This document shows positions 35,669-46,193 of a DNA stretch of 64,000 bases, piece after piece. Position numbers and translations under genes: made by a program. The notes under the pieces were generated by a model. It had not been told where the DNA came from. It did no database searches and saw only the letters and a list, made by a program, of their open reading frames with translations. This stretch comes from JAPOUP01 sp965201085 (lineage in GTDB: Bacteria > Pseudomonadota > Alphaproteobacteria > Rhodobacterales > Rhodobacteraceae). The DNA is taken from NCBI GenBank assembly GCA_965201085.1, contig CBDAVS010000029.1:1-64000 (forward strand), given 5' to 3'. Positions within the stretch are counted from its first letter, which is position 1. Each line of letters starts with the position of its first letter.

Positions 35669-37118
35669 GTGTCCGCCAGAAAATCGCCAGGCTGCTGATT
35701 TTTCGCGGTAAATGACGGAATCCGCCCTGCGGGGAATCACCGGATATGGCAGTCAGGGTATGCCGCGGAATCCGGCAATCCTCCCCTCGGGAGGCCCCCA
35801 TGCGCAGGGTCCACGACACCCAGCGGCGGCCAGGCACCCCCGATATCAGGAGGATCAGGCTGGACATGAAATCGAGGGACGGCATCCCGGCGATCCTGAC
35901 CGGCCTCCGGGACCCCTGCGGCGACGAAGGGACCCGAAAGCGGTTGTCCGGGCTTCCGGATCGGATGGTGCCGCCCGGAAGGAGCCGCCGGGTCGGCGGG
36001 CCGGGGATGGAGCCGTGGACCATCCCGGTGCCGGGGGTCGTGAAGCAGGGTCCCGGGTGCGGTTTCGACCGGCTTCAGGACCTGGCGAACGGGCACCGGA
36101 CGATCCGGCGAAGGCCGGAGGCCGGGCCACGGATCATGGGACGGGGACGGATACGAATACGAATACCGGCGTCTGGTTGACAACGTGTCGCTCCTCACGC
36201 CGGAGCTTCCCGCCGAGGTCGGAAGGATGGTCGTGGAGAGGGGCCACAGGGTGGCCGGAAAAAAGCCTGGCGCCGCGTTGCGCGGCCGCCGTCATTCCTT
36301 CGTGGCCGGGACCGACGTGCATCATCCGACCGACCGCAGCCTGCCGATGGACGCGGCGCGGTGCATGGTCCGGGACGTGTCCCGGGCCTGCGGGGGGCCT
36401 GGGCCGCGCGGCTGGCGGCGGAAGGAATACCTTTGCAGGAAGCTCCGGAAAGGCCACCTCCGGGTGGCCACGTCACGGCCCGCCAAGCCGCGCCCGAGGG
36501 ACGTGGAGGCACCGCTCCGGCTGGCGCTGAAGCTGGCGGACAGGGCGGAGGCCAGCTGCGCGGAGATCGACGGCAGGTTGGGTATCCCGGGCCCATCGGA
36601 CAGTATCCGGGGCTTCATCGGCCATGTCAGGCACCGGGCGGACCTGACCGGACGGCGGATCCTGAAGGGAGGGACGGTCCCGCACCGCGGGAAGGTGCAC
36701 CCGATATCCGGGCCGCACACCCGCTGGATATCGAAGGGAACGGCCGGGGTCCCGGTGGAGCCCGGCGTCCCGGTCCGCGTCCCTGAGGACTGTCACGGAT
36801 TCCTCCCGCACCGTTCGGTGATGTGGGAGGGGAGCGACGTGGACGTGGCGGTCCCCATGGGCGGGGAGGCGCGGGCCCGGTTCCCCGACCTGTCGGTGGT
36901 GAGCTTCGACCGCGGTCCGCACAGCCCCCCGGACCGGTTGGGGCCTGCCGGGATGCCGGTGCCGACGCGATGCCCCGCAGGGGCAGGCTGTCGAAGGCGG
37001 ACCGCGTCCGGGAAAGCGGGGAGGCGCTCCGAGGGGCCCGGCCACGGCCCCGTGAAGCCGGAATCCGCCGGATTGGGCCCGATCCCCGGAAAAACACGGG
37101 GTTTTCTGGCAGACACTA
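35669..37118 (+). mobile_element. ISNCY-like element with both ends, decayed (copy 3)
   Basis: The only copy in the window with both terminal repeats contiguous: GTGTCCGCCAGAAA at 35669 and TTTTCTGGCAGACACTA at 37102-37118. The transposase starts at 35800 (MRRVHDTQRRPGTPD) and shifts frame near 36180 to MSLLTPELPAEVGRMVVERGH, HSFVAGTDVHHPTDRSLPMDA, IGHVRHRADLTGRRILKGG, VVSFDRGPHSPPDRL. The C-terminal block with the last catalytic Glu, still seen in copies 1 and 2, is deleted after about 36990. Many positions normally hydrophobic or Lys are Pro, Arg or Gly. Non-functional. Confidence 0.78.
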
Positions 37119-37270
37119 GGTATGAATCGGCCCGCACTACGGGGACCGGTTGATCGAGGCGCTTGCGTCCATACAACTACATTCCGGTCCGGGGGTGGTC
37201 CGGCTCCCGTCGCGACAGGGAGAGGATCTACATCGCTTCGACCCGAAGTCGAGCACCGCGAATCTGAGCC

Positions 37271-37888
37271 TCAATCGTCAAGTGGCACAAGTCCGAGCCC
37301 ACGCAGATAAATTCCTATCCCCGCTTCGAGGAGCTTTTCGGGAGGAAACGGAGATCGGCTGCCGGCTGCCCCGCGCGCGAACAGCTCGACCACCCCATGA
37401 CTTATCGCCCAGATATGGGCGGAGAACATCGTTGAAGGGAGGCGCCTGCCGGATGGTGTATGTTCACACATCGCCGCCGCCGCCTTTTCCAGAACCTGAT
37501 TGGACCGTATGGCTGCCGTCGCCAGTTCCGGAGTACGGTTCACGGAAATGCCGCTCTCGAACATCGCAACGTAATGGCCCGGGTATTTTCGGGCGAACGC
37601 GAGATACGCCCGACCCGTCGCCTCCAGGGAAGCCAATGCGGAAGGTTTGCCGGATTCATACGCGAATTCCATGAGATCGGCGAAGATCTCGTAACCCTGC
37701 CGGGCGGCCTCCGCGATCAGGTCCTCGCGACCCTCAAAATGTCTATAGACCGCCGCAGGCGTAACCCCTGCCTGTTTGGCGGCTTCGCTCAGCGTGAAAC
37801 CGGTCGGTCCTTTCTCGCCGACAAGTTCGAGTGCCGCATCGACCAGCGCCTGGCGAAGGTTGCCATGATGGTAGCCCTGCTTAGGCAT
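37271..37888 (-). CDS. TetR/AcrR-family regulator
   Basis: 205 residues. The N-terminal helix-turn-helix is complete: YHHGNLRQALVDAALELVGEKGPTGFTLSEAAKQAGVTPAAVYRHFEGREDLIAEAA. The C-terminal part resembles TetR_C/WHG-type ligand domains (RAYLAFARKYPGHYVAMFESG, HIWAISHGVVELFARGAAG). It stands alone between ISNCY copy 3 and metA, so its target cannot be inferred. Confidence 0.87.
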   Translation of the reverse strand: MPKQGYHHGNLRQALVDAALELVGEKGPTGFTLSEAAKQAGVTPAAVYRHFEGREDLIAEAARQGYEIFADLMEFAYESGKPSALASLEATGRAYLAFARKYPGHYVAMFESGISVNRTPELATAAIRSNQVLEKAAAAMCEHTPSGRRLPSTMFSAHIWAISHGVVELFARGAAGSRSPFPPEKLLEAGIGIYLRGLGLVPLDD

Positions 37889-38237
37889 TCCTAGCCACCG
37901 ATCCCGAATTCAACGCCGAAGCGGAAAGTCCATCCAACCGGAAATGCAGGAACCATGACCGGGCGAACATCGCGGATTTCGATTTCAGCGGAATCAACGA
38001 TACCTGCCAGGAGCGGAGGGTGAGGGTGTGAAGGCAAGATCCTATCATGACCTTAAATCGACGCATCAATCCATCCGGATGTCGCGACAGCAGGCATCCG
38101 AGGCGCGGGCATGTCGCACGTTCGAACATGTGTCTGTCGGATGCCGGTCGAAAGGTGGAGGAGGTAGGCCATTTCGCACCCTTTCACCCTCAGAACGGTA
38201 ATACCGAACCTCTTACGGCACAACGTTCATGGGAGAT
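37889..38237. other. intergenic, no recognised gene
   Basis: About 350 bp between the tetR start and the metA stop. Short frames only; no motif recognised. Confidence 0.4.
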
Positions 38238-39176
38238 TCACGACCGCTCCGCTCGTTGCCCGATCAGATCGAGATCGAAGGGAGTCGTTTGGTATATTTC
38301 ATTTATCCAGTTACCGTAGAGAAGATGTCCGTGACTGCGCCAGCAATTTTGCGGAACCGATGAAGGATCGTTGTTCGGATAGTAGTTTCCAGGCACATCG
38401 ATCAACTTACCCGCAGCGATGTCGCGCTCGTATTCACCCTTTAGTGTGTCTCGATCATATTCGAAATGGTTGAAGACATACAGTGCCCTGTGTTCGCCAT
38501 CCTCGATGAGACAGGGACCGAATTCGTCCGAGCCCATCAACAGGATCCGGAGTCCGCTCGCATCGATCTCGGCCTCGCGCACCATGGTCCACCGACTCAC
38601 CGGAACGATACATTCGTCCGAGAAACCCCTCAGATACGGCGATCCGGGCACAAGGTTCCTGTGCCGGAAACATCCAAACGCCTTTTGGGGAAGCATATGC
38701 TTTTCCACCTCATGGAAATGCCAGAGCATCGCCATTCCACCCCAGCAGACCCCAAAGGTTGAATGAACGTTGGTCTGCGTCCAGTCCATAACATCCTGCA
38801 GTTCCTTCCAGTAGGTAACCTCCTCGAATGGCAGGTGCTCTATGGGTGCGCCGGTGATGATCAGGCCGTCGAACTTTTTTTCGCGAACTTCCGAAAAAGG
38901 CTTGTAGAAGTTTTGCAGATAGTCTGGAGCCATGTCTTTCGGTCTGACATCTGTCATACGGATCAACTCCATCTCGATCTGCAATGGCGTTGATCCGAAC
39001 AGCCGGCCGAACTGGATTTCGGTTTGTTTTTTCACTTTCGTGGGCATCAGGTTCAGAAGCCCGATCTTGAGTGGACGGATGTCCTGGTGCCGGGCCTTGT
39101 TTCGCGACATAACCATCACACCCTCATCATGAAGAGCTTCATAGGCTGGAAGGCTGGAAGGCAGAATGATGGGCAT
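38238..39176 (-). CDS. metAA: homoserine O-acyltransferase (MetA family, acetyl-CoA type predicted)
   Basis: 312 residues, typical for the family. Key segments are IGLLNLMPTKVKKQTEIQFGRLFG, LIITGAPIEHLPFEEVTYW, FGVCWGGMAMLWHF with the nucleophilic Cys, and RHRNLV plus FNHFEYDRDTL with the catalytic His and Glu. The residue after GAPI is Glu; in published work on this family Glu at this position (111) goes with acetyl-CoA and Gly with succinyl-CoA. The enzyme makes O-acetylhomoserine for methionine synthesis. AGGAA precedes the start. I saw no SAM-II-like riboswitch in the 120 bases upstream. Confidence 0.9.
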   Translation of the reverse strand: MPIILPSSLPAYEALHDEGVMVMSRNKARHQDIRPLKIGLLNLMPTKVKKQTEIQFGRLFGSTPLQIEMELIRMTDVRPKDMAPDYLQNFYKPFSEVREKKFDGLIITGAPIEHLPFEEVTYWKELQDVMDWTQTNVHSTFGVCWGGMAMLWHFHEVEKHMLPQKAFGCFRHRNLVPGSPYLRGFSDECIVPVSRWTMVREAEIDASGLRILLMGSDEFGPCLIEDGEHRALYVFNHFEYDRDTLKGEYERDIAAGKLIDVPGNYYPNNDPSSVPQNCWRSHGHLLYGNWINEIYQTTPFDLDLIGQRAERS

Positions 39177-39343
39177 CTCGCTGTTCCTGATCGTTGGACT
39201 GCCGCAATATCGTGACGAATGGAAAAAGGCTAGGCTGTCCCGCTTTCCCTGCCCGCGTGAACTTCAAGATTGCCTGCGATATCCGGCACCCTGCTGCGTA
39301 GCTTCCGGAACCCCGGCGATTCAGTCCAAGCGAACGGTTCGAT

Positions 39344-40201
39344 TCAGCGGAGCAGGGCGGATGCGATCAGAGCCTCGAGATCTTTGGAATCTCGGATTGC
39401 GGCAATCCGGTCAGCGGCGACTTCGATGCCCCAATGTCGAGCGATGGCCGCATAACGCGGCTGCCTATGCGCCAGAGCGCGTGCGTAGGTCCATCGCACG
39501 AAATCATCCGGATTGACTTCCGACTCCCGAACGCGGGTTTCGGAGATATAGGTTCTCCACGCGTCGTTCAGAAACGCTGGCTGGTAGCACATGGGTTTGG
39601 GCGCGGCGTCAAAGCGGCGAACGAGCTCCTCCGCATGAGCTTCGGAGCCTTTGATCCAGACTAGCAAAACGCAGTCCGCGAGCGCCCTCAGCACCGGATC
39701 CTCTGGATTGTCGGGATCGACGACCTCACAGATCGAGCCGCTCGAATCGCAGACGAAGTGCGGATATCCATAGATTTCCCGCCCGCGTTCGATGAATCGT
39801 GCCGTATCCAGCAGCGCGGCCCGCTCCGCGTCTTCATGCTGGCTCTGCCTGCGCCGGTATTCGTCTATCGGAAGTCCACCAAGTTCGGGATCGCCGGGTT
39901 TGCCGAGATAGGTCGAGAGCGGACTGAGATTGTGAAAGGTGATGTTGGAGCCGATATAAATCGAGTCGGATAGCAGAAGCTCCCGCAGGAACGGAACCTG
40001 CATCGCCTGTTTCTTGACATTATCGACAATGTGCTCTCCCACGTAACGAGTGCCGATGCGATAATCGACCGAGTAATGGTACCAATCGCCGTTCGAACGT
40101 AACATCGCCGAAACATGGGTCTTTCCAAGTCCTGACATACCGAACAGCAGAATGCGCCGCCGTTCCGCATCGAGCCAATCCCGCCGGGATTCATAGATCA
40201 T
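39344..40201 (-). CDS. P-loop ATPase of unknown role
   Basis: 285 residues. A Walker A motif sits near the N-terminus (RRILLFGMSGLGKTHVSAML), followed by YHYSVDYRIGTRYVGEHI and a hydrophobic Walker-B-like strand (DCVLLVWIKGSEAHAEELVRRF). The central HFVCDSSGSICEVVDPDN and C-terminal WRTYISETRVRESEVNPDDFVRW segments are conserved in an alphaproteobacterial family annotated simply as ATPase. No nuclease, kinase or transport partner is adjacent. Neighbours are the RHH gene and metA on the same strand. Confidence 0.7.
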   Translation of the reverse strand: MIYESRRDWLDAERRRILLFGMSGLGKTHVSAMLRSNGDWYHYSVDYRIGTRYVGEHIVDNVKKQAMQVPFLRELLLSDSIYIGSNITFHNLSPLSTYLGKPGDPELGGLPIDEYRRRQSQHEDAERAALLDTARFIERGREIYGYPHFVCDSSGSICEVVDPDNPEDPVLRALADCVLLVWIKGSEAHAEELVRRFDAAPKPMCYQPAFLNDAWRTYISETRVRESEVNPDDFVRWTYARALAHRQPRYAAIARHWGIEVAADRIAAIRDSKDLEALIASALLR

Positions 40202-40369
40202 TTATGGGTTTCCTTTATTCCGGTGGATGTACAGCGCTGTACCAGCGTTCGTTTCCAGCGCTCCAGATGCCTCAACGGTCATTCGGAAAGCCAGGTGAAT
40301 GCTGTGGATCGGTAAATCATCCTGCAGGACCGGACAGTTTGAATCAAGCGAGAGTGCGATGTCCTTATT

Positions 40370-40591
40370 TCACTCCTGGCGTCTGTAATTCCGCAGAACG
40401 TAGAGGCGGATCGCGGAAGCAAGTCCGGTTTCGAGATCTCTGGTCGCATCTATCTGCGCCGCAAGAGCGTTGACTGACAGGGATTTCCCGGCTGCGATTT
40501 CCCGAAATGCCTCCCAGAATTCCCGCTCAAGAGAGACCGAAGTTCTGTGTCCTCTCAACGTAAGCGACCGTTTTTCGGGTCGGGCACTCAT
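40370..40591 (-). CDS. ribbon-helix-helix protein
   Basis: 73 residues: RSLTLRGHRTSVSLEREFWEAFREIAAGKSLSVNALAAQIDATR is a ribbon followed by two helices of the RHH type (PF13467-like). In many alphaproteobacteria a protein of this size and sequence lies immediately downstream of fumC, as here. Possibly a transcriptional regulator; target unknown. Confidence 0.78.
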   Translation of the reverse strand: MSARPEKRSLTLRGHRTSVSLEREFWEAFREIAAGKSLSVNALAAQIDATRDLETGLASAIRLYVLRNYRRQE

Positions 40592-40674
40592 TCAATTCGG
40601 GTGATGGTCACGATGGGGACGGTGCTTGCTCCTGTTCAGATACGACCACCGTGATCCGAGACTGCCGGATAGGT

Positions 40675-42084
40675 TCATTTTGAACCGATCATTTTTTCAG
40701 GTCTTACGGTTTCGTCAAAGGTCATTTCGTCTACATAACCAAGTCTGATCGCCTCCTCCTTGAGCGTGGTTCCGTTCCGATGCGCCGTTTTGGCGACGGT
40801 GGTGGCGTTGTCATAGCCAATATGCGGAGCGAGCGCCGTAACCAACATGAGGGATTTGCGCATCAGTTCGTCTATGCGCTCCCTGTTGGCTCGTATACCG
40901 GTGACGCAGTTATCCGTGAAAGCGCTTGCGGCATCGCCCAGCAACTGCATCGATTGCAGAACATTGTAGGCGATCATCGGTTTGTAAACGTTAAGTTCGA
41001 AATGGCCTTGGGACCCCGCGAAAACGACGGCGGCGTCATTGCCCATTACATGGGCACAGACCTGGGTCAGGGACTCGGACTGGGTTGGATTGACCTTGCC
41101 GGGCATGATCGAACTGCCGGGTTCGTTTTCGGGCAGCAGAAGCTCGCCGAGGCCGCAGCGCGGACCCGAACCAAGCAACCGAATGTCGTTGCCGATCTTA
41201 TAGAGGCTCGCCGCGACCGTCTTCAGCGCCCCGGACATCCCAACCATCGCGTCATGCGCCGCGAGTGCCTCGAACTTGTTGGGCGCCGTGACGAAGGGCA
41301 GACCGGTGATCCGGGCGATGTTCCTTGCGACCGTCTCTCCCCAGCCTGAAGGTGCGTTCAGCCCAGTGCCAACCGCCGTGCCGCCTTGAGCGAGTTCGTA
41401 GATATCGGTCAGCGCGGTTTGAACGCGCTCGATGCCCTTTTTGACCTGATGGGCGTAGCCGGAAAATTCCTGACCCAGCGTCAATGGTGTCGCGTCCATT
41501 GTATGCGTACGGCCAATCTTGATGATACCCTCGAACTCCGTCACTTTCCGCTCAAGCGCGTCGGCCAGTCTGGCGAGGCCCGGCAACGTACAGTCCCGCG
41601 CGGTCATCGCCGTCGCAACATGCATCGCCGTGGGAAACGTATCGTTCGAGGACTGTCCCATATTGCAATGATCGTTGGGATGTACGGGCATCTTGGAGCC
41701 GATCACGCCGCCCATGATCTCGATCGCCCGGTTCGCGATGACCTCGTTGGCGTTCATGTTGGACTGGGTACCGGAACCCGTCTGCCAAACGACGAGAGGG
41801 AAGTGATAGTCCAGGTGACCGGCTGACACTTCGGAGGCCGCTTGGATGATGGCGTCGGCCACATCCCGCTTCAGTCCGCCATTGTCTCCGTTCGCTTTGG
41901 CACAGGCTTGTTTGATAACTCCCAAAGCCCTAACGATGGCGACGGGCTGCCGTTCCCATCCGATCGGAAAGTTAGTCAGGCTGCGCTGGGTCTGCGCCCC
42001 CCAGTATCTATCGGAGGGAACTTCCAGCGGACCAAAACTGTCCGTCTCTGTGCGCGTCGCGGTCACGGCAGTCTCCATGGGCAT
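40675..42084 (-). CDS. fumC: class II fumarate hydratase
   Basis: 469 residues, full length. The substrate sites are visible: SGTQSNMNANEVIANRA, HPNDHCNMGQSSNDTFPTAMH, GRTHTMDATPLTLGQEFSGY and the superfamily signature GSSIMPGKVNPTQSE with the catalytic Ser loop. It is an iron-independent tetrameric enzyme of the citric acid cycle that interconverts fumarate and malate. The start lies 80 bp from IS5 copy 2, which therefore occupies the promoter side of the gene and separates it from sspB. Confidence 0.95.
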   Translation of the reverse strand: MPMETAVTATRTETDSFGPLEVPSDRYWGAQTQRSLTNFPIGWERQPVAIVRALGVIKQACAKANGDNGGLKRDVADAIIQAASEVSAGHLDYHFPLVVWQTGSGTQSNMNANEVIANRAIEIMGGVIGSKMPVHPNDHCNMGQSSNDTFPTAMHVATAMTARDCTLPGLARLADALERKVTEFEGIIKIGRTHTMDATPLTLGQEFSGYAHQVKKGIERVQTALTDIYELAQGGTAVGTGLNAPSGWGETVARNIARITGLPFVTAPNKFEALAAHDAMVGMSGALKTVAASLYKIGNDIRLLGSGPRCGLGELLLPENEPGSSIMPGKVNPTQSESLTQVCAHVMGNDAAVVFAGSQGHFELNVYKPMIAYNVLQSMQLLGDAASAFTDNCVTGIRANRERIDELMRKSLMLVTALAPHIGYDNATTVAKTAHRNGTTLKEEAIRLGYVDEMTFDETVRPEKMIGSK

Positions 42085-42163
42085 GGTATATCTGCACTAC
42101 GGTTTACCGGCGCCTGATTGAAGATTCAATCATGCCACCGTTACGAAATGGGAATGTCGCTCA

Positions 42164-43120
42164 GAGTTTGTTCCATAAGTTGAGTGGTCCCGCAGGATGT
42201 GGCATTCCGGTTGGTGAAAGCAACCAAATACGGAGAGAGCCATGCCCTGGAACAGGACCACCCAACAGATCCATAAGCGCCCGGACGACCACAGTCAAAA
42301 CGATCTGACCGACGCCGAATGGACCATCATTGAGCCGATGCTGCCGAAGCGGGGAAGGATGGGACGACCGCGCGAGGTCGACCTTCGGTCGGTGTTCGAC
42401 GCGGTCCGGTATATCCTGTCCACGGGATGCCAGTGGCGCGCGTTACCCTCTGGATATCCACCGTTTTCCACCGACCGGAACTATTTTTACGCATGGCGGC
42501 GGAGCGGGCTCCTGGAGCGTCTCGTGCATCGTCTCCGGGACCTCGCGCGGCGGTGTCCGGGGCGCTCCGCGGAGCCGACCGCCGCCTCGGTCGACAGCCA
42601 GTCGGTGAAGACCACGGAGAGCGGCGGGCCCGCGGCCACCACGCTGGGAAGAAGGTGAAGGGGAGGAAAAGGCACCTGATCGTGGACGCCGACGGCACAC
42701 CGATCGTCATGACGGTTCACACCGCCGACATCCAGGACCGGGACGGCGCACCGGACCTGATCGCGAAGCTGCTGGAGACGGTGCCCACGGTGTGTAGGCT
42801 GTTCGCCGACGGTGGCCACCCGGGTCAGAAGCTGCGGGAGCGGCTTGAGGGGATGGGGTTGTCGAACGTGATCAGGATTGTCGAAAAACCGAAGGATGTC
42901 AAAGGGTTCACGGTTCTCTACCGCCGGTGGGTCGTGGAGCGGACCTTCGCCTGGATGGGCCGGTGCCGCCGCCTGTCGAAGGACTATGAGCGCCTCTGCG
43001 AGAACTCGCTGGCATGGGCGCAGCTGGCCGCCTGCCGGTTCCCGCCTAGGCGGGTGGCGAGGGCGTCAACTCCATGAAAAACAATAGTTTAATCATATCA
43101 GTGACTTATGATTCAAACTC
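42164..43120 (+). mobile_element. IS5-family element, frameshifted (copy 2)
   Basis: Nearly identical to copy 1, with the same inverted repeats and flanking TCA (42161-42163, 43121-43123). The transposase starts at 42242 (MPWNRTTQQIHKRPDDHSQ) but one C is missing at about 42630 (GGGCCCGCGGCC here against GGGCCCCGCGGCC in copy 1). The frame shifts after SGGP, and the second half of the protein (KKVKGRKRHLIVDADG to the stop at 43077) is in another frame. The element sits between sspB and fumC. Confidence 0.9.
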
Positions 43121-43232
43121 TCAGAGATTTCTCGAGAATGACGGGGCGCGAAACGTCGTCGCTGCTCCGATATCACGATGTATTGGGGAGACCGAAATAC
43201 CATCGAACGTGGGTTGTATTCCCGAAAGGAGT

Positions 43233-43694
43233 CTATTTGCGCTGGCCTCGAAAGCTGTCAAGGCTTACCACCTCGGCGTCCTTCGGTTCCGGGTCGTCTG
43301 GATCATTTTCCATCGGCGCTTCCTCGACCGCGTCCTTATCTACACTCGTCTCGAATCTAAGGCCAAACTCGGCCGAGGGATCCGCGAATGTCGTGATCGC
43401 CTCAAAGGGTAGGTGGAGACTCTCGGGTTTTCCGTTGAATTTCAAGGTCACGGAGAAGCCTGCGTCGGTGACTTCAAGTCCCTCGAACCAATGCTGCAAC
43501 ACAACCGTCATCTCCTGCGGATAGCGTTCGCGAAGCCATCCGGAGAGTCCAACATCGGGGTGAGTCGTATCAAATGTGATGAAGAAGTGATGCTCACCGG
43601 GAAGGCCATCGCTCTCTACATCCCGAAGCACGTTCCGGATCAGTTCGCGCATCGCGCGGTGCATGTGACTGCCGTAATTGATCGCTTCGTTCAT
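43233..43694 (-). CDS. sspB: SspB-family ClpXP adaptor
   Basis: 153 residues. The opening INYGSHMHRAMRELIRNVLRDVESDGLPGEHHFFITFDT and the words LRERYPQEMTVVLQHWF, SVTLKFNGKPESLHLPFEAI and FADPSAEFGLRFE are the alphaproteobacterial SspB signature. The C-terminal acidic linker ends in VVSLDSFRGQRK, the short ClpX-binding tail type. It tethers ssrA-tagged and other substrates to ClpXP. The start at 43694 (MNEAINYG) is preceded by AAGG; the longer open frame overlaps chrA. SspB next to fumC is a normal arrangement, here interrupted by IS5. Confidence 0.9.
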   Translation of the reverse strand: MNEAINYGSHMHRAMRELIRNVLRDVESDGLPGEHHFFITFDTTHPDVGLSGWLRERYPQEMTVVLQHWFEGLEVTDAGFSVTLKFNGKPESLHLPFEAITTFADPSAEFGLRFETSVDKDAVEEAPMENDPDDPEPKDAEVVSLDSFRGQRK

Positions 43695-43774
43695 TTGATC
43701 GCCTTTTGGGGCCAGTACGTCATGCGACCATAAGTGATTCGACCGGGAATTAAAGCGAAATGGATGAGTTGATC

Positions 43775-45055
43775 TCAGGTCACCGCTGACAGTGCGGCAC
43801 CAGCGAGCGCGGATGCCGCCAGTACACGTAGCAATCCCCATTTCAGGCCGAAGACAGCGATGCCAGCGGCGATGGCCAACGCCACGGCGGACCAGTCAAG
43901 GGTTTCGGGATTTGGGGCCAGAAGGTGAAGGGGGCCGAACCTGACGCTCGATACTTCGGCGAAGAATACGTGCGACGCGAACCAAAGCGAAAGATTCAGG
44001 ATCACGCCCACTACGGCGGCGGTGATTGACTCCAGCGCTCCGGACAAGCGCGGTCTGGTTGAAATCCACTCGAGATAGGGCGCACCCGCAAATATCCAAA
44101 GAAAACAGGGAACGAAGGTAACCCAGAGTGCGAGGGCGGCGGCGAGCGCGGCCAATCCCACGCCACCCGCGCCATGTCCGGCCAGGAACGCTACGAATTC
44201 GGTAACGAGAATCAGCGGTCCCGGGGTCGTATCCGCAAGACCCAGCCCATCCATCATCTGCACCGTCGTCAGCCAGCCCCTGTCCTGCACGACTTCCTGA
44301 GTCATATAGGCAAGCACGGCATATGCGCCACCGAACGTGACAACGGCGAGCTTTGAAAAAAAGAGACCGACCTGGGTAAGAAACTGATGACCGATCGCCA
44401 TGAAAATCCCGACCGGGACCCACCAGAGCGCGGCCCATAGCGCGACCGTTCGCATGGTGCGGGTGCCGGTGGGAAGTGGAGCCCGCTTCGTTTCGTCAGT
44501 GCCACTTGTCGCACCGAAGGCCGCCGCACAGGCTATGATCAGCGGAAACGGTGCGGCGAACATGAAGATGGCGACAAAGGAGAGAACGGCTGTCGCTCGG
44601 CGTCTATTGTCCAGCAAAGCTCTGCCCGAGACCTTGACAAGCGCCTGCAGCACGATGACCACCACGGTGGCCTTCACCCCTAGAAACAGCGCCTCCGAAA
44701 CCGGTGCCTGTCCGAATGTCGCATAGAGCATCGCCAATGCCAGCATGAACAGCGCACCGGGGATGACGAATAGCAGGCCGGCGACCACTCCGCCCGGCAC
44801 GCCGCGCAACCACCATCCGCAATAGGTGGCGAGCTGCATCGCTTCCGGTCCGGGGAGCAGCATGCAGAAACTCAGCGCCGATAGGAATTGCCGCTCGGAT
44901 AGCCACGGACGTTCTTCGACAAGCTCGCGGTGCATGACCGCGATCTGCGCGGCGGGACCACCGAAACTGAGAACTCCGATACGCGCGAACACGCGCAGCA
45001 ATTCGGGAAACGTTATTTTCACCGTGCCGCCGCTACCTGCGGGGCGAAAGCACAT
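43775..45055 (-). CDS. chrA: ChrA-family chromate transporter
   Basis: 426 residues formed by two homologous membrane halves. The first half shows FARIGVLSFGGPAAQIAVMHRELVEERPWLSERQFLSALSFCMLLPGPEAMQLATYCGW. The second repeats the theme with FFSKLAVVTFGGAYAVLAYMTQEVVQDRGWLTTVQMMDGLGLADTTPGPLILVTEFVAFLAG. Both conserved FGGP/FGGA and PGP motifs are present. The family exports chromate or related oxyanions. The start may be the GTG at 45022 instead of the ATG at 45055. It stands alone with no chrB. Confidence 0.88.
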   Translation of the reverse strand: MCFRPAGSGGTVKITFPELLRVFARIGVLSFGGPAAQIAVMHRELVEERPWLSERQFLSALSFCMLLPGPEAMQLATYCGWWLRGVPGGVVAGLLFVIPGALFMLALAMLYATFGQAPVSEALFLGVKATVVVIVLQALVKVSGRALLDNRRRATAVLSFVAIFMFAAPFPLIIACAAAFGATSGTDETKRAPLPTGTRTMRTVALWAALWWVPVGIFMAIGHQFLTQVGLFFSKLAVVTFGGAYAVLAYMTQEVVQDRGWLTTVQMMDGLGLADTTPGPLILVTEFVAFLAGHGAGGVGLAALAAALALWVTFVPCFLWIFAGAPYLEWISTRPRLSGALESITAAVVGVILNLSLWFASHVFFAEVSSVRFGPLHLLAPNPETLDWSAVALAIAAGIAVFGLKWGLLRVLAASALAGAALSAVT

Positions 45056-46193
45056 CCATGCCGGTCAAGGTCAAGGTGTCGGATAGACGACTCTTCGACC
45101 GGTTGTTCAAAGACAAACGTAGGGGATTTTTCCAGGCTGGTGCGCGAAACAGTATCCATCCCTTTGGTCTCACCCTGCGGTTTTCCCTGCCGTTCAGGTG
45201 AAGCGGGAAACCCGAAGACCTGGTGGCATCGTGGAAAGGACGATACCATCGGAGTGTTGCGGACTACCAGTCAGTGATGAAGTGCAGGCTTCTGTTGCCA
45301 GGCGCCTGCAAGCCCCGCCCTGACTTGCTAAAGCCAGGGACTTAAGGTTCGATCACCGGCACCGCGTCAAGCGGCGAGAGCGACCGGAGCATGATTGTCG
45401 TTGGCAATTATGCTTTCTGGACCGATAACGGTGGTACCTCACCGAGCGAAAGCAAACACCTTTACACGTCCGTCGATCCTGTTTCGGCCCCATATTACCC
45501 TCCAACGATGGGTTTTGGTGGAGCCGCCGGGTACCGCCCCCGGGTCCGATCCGCTTATTCCGTGCGCGTTTATCGCCATAGTCGTCATACGACGGTTGTT
45601 ATCTAACGATCATCCAATGAGCTTGCAAGCCAAATTTCCTACGTTAATCGACTTTCGTCGCCGGATTTTGTGGTTTTTTGCCGCTTTAAGTCCATGGACG
45701 GCAACTCGGCGTGAAAATTGAAGTCAGTTTATTGCGCCTTCGGCGACGGTGTATCGGAACGCGGTTCATCCGCAGGGCATTGCTCGTCGGATGGTGCGCA
45801 GGGCCTGCCAGGAAGGGTCCGGAATTGTGGACATACTGAACATCGGATCCAGCCTTGATCGTTGCGGAAGTAAATTCAGGATCGCTCGGCTATCCACCGG
45901 CAGTGGGACCGTGGCGGACTTTGTCTCGCTTTCGTAACGTCGGTGACGTGGGTATCGTTCGACCTGCTTTGGTTCATTTCCGTATAGGCGACCACATGTC
46001 AAGTTGTAAGGCACTGAATTTGAGGCAAGACGATCCCGGGTGGTGGAAGGGTTCACCGTTGCGTTCTGGTCCGAATACGAGGTAAGGAACCTGATAGCGG
46101 GCCGTTTCCGGGAGAACGGCGATCAAACGACTACGACAATCTTCCAGGCGGCTTCAAAAAACGGTCAGGCAGGTGTCGAAGCTTTTTCGTAAT
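45056..46193. other. 1.1-kb intergenic region, no recognised gene
   Basis: Short frames only, G+C clearly lower than in the coding regions (one 60-base line counts about 45%). It includes inverted CCCTG/CAGGG arms near 45320. It may be eroded sequence. Confidence 0.4.

Noticed and set aside
38950..39300. Possible SAM-II riboswitch upstream of metA
   Set aside because: The 120 bases upstream lack the expected paired stems and conserved core; no match by eye.
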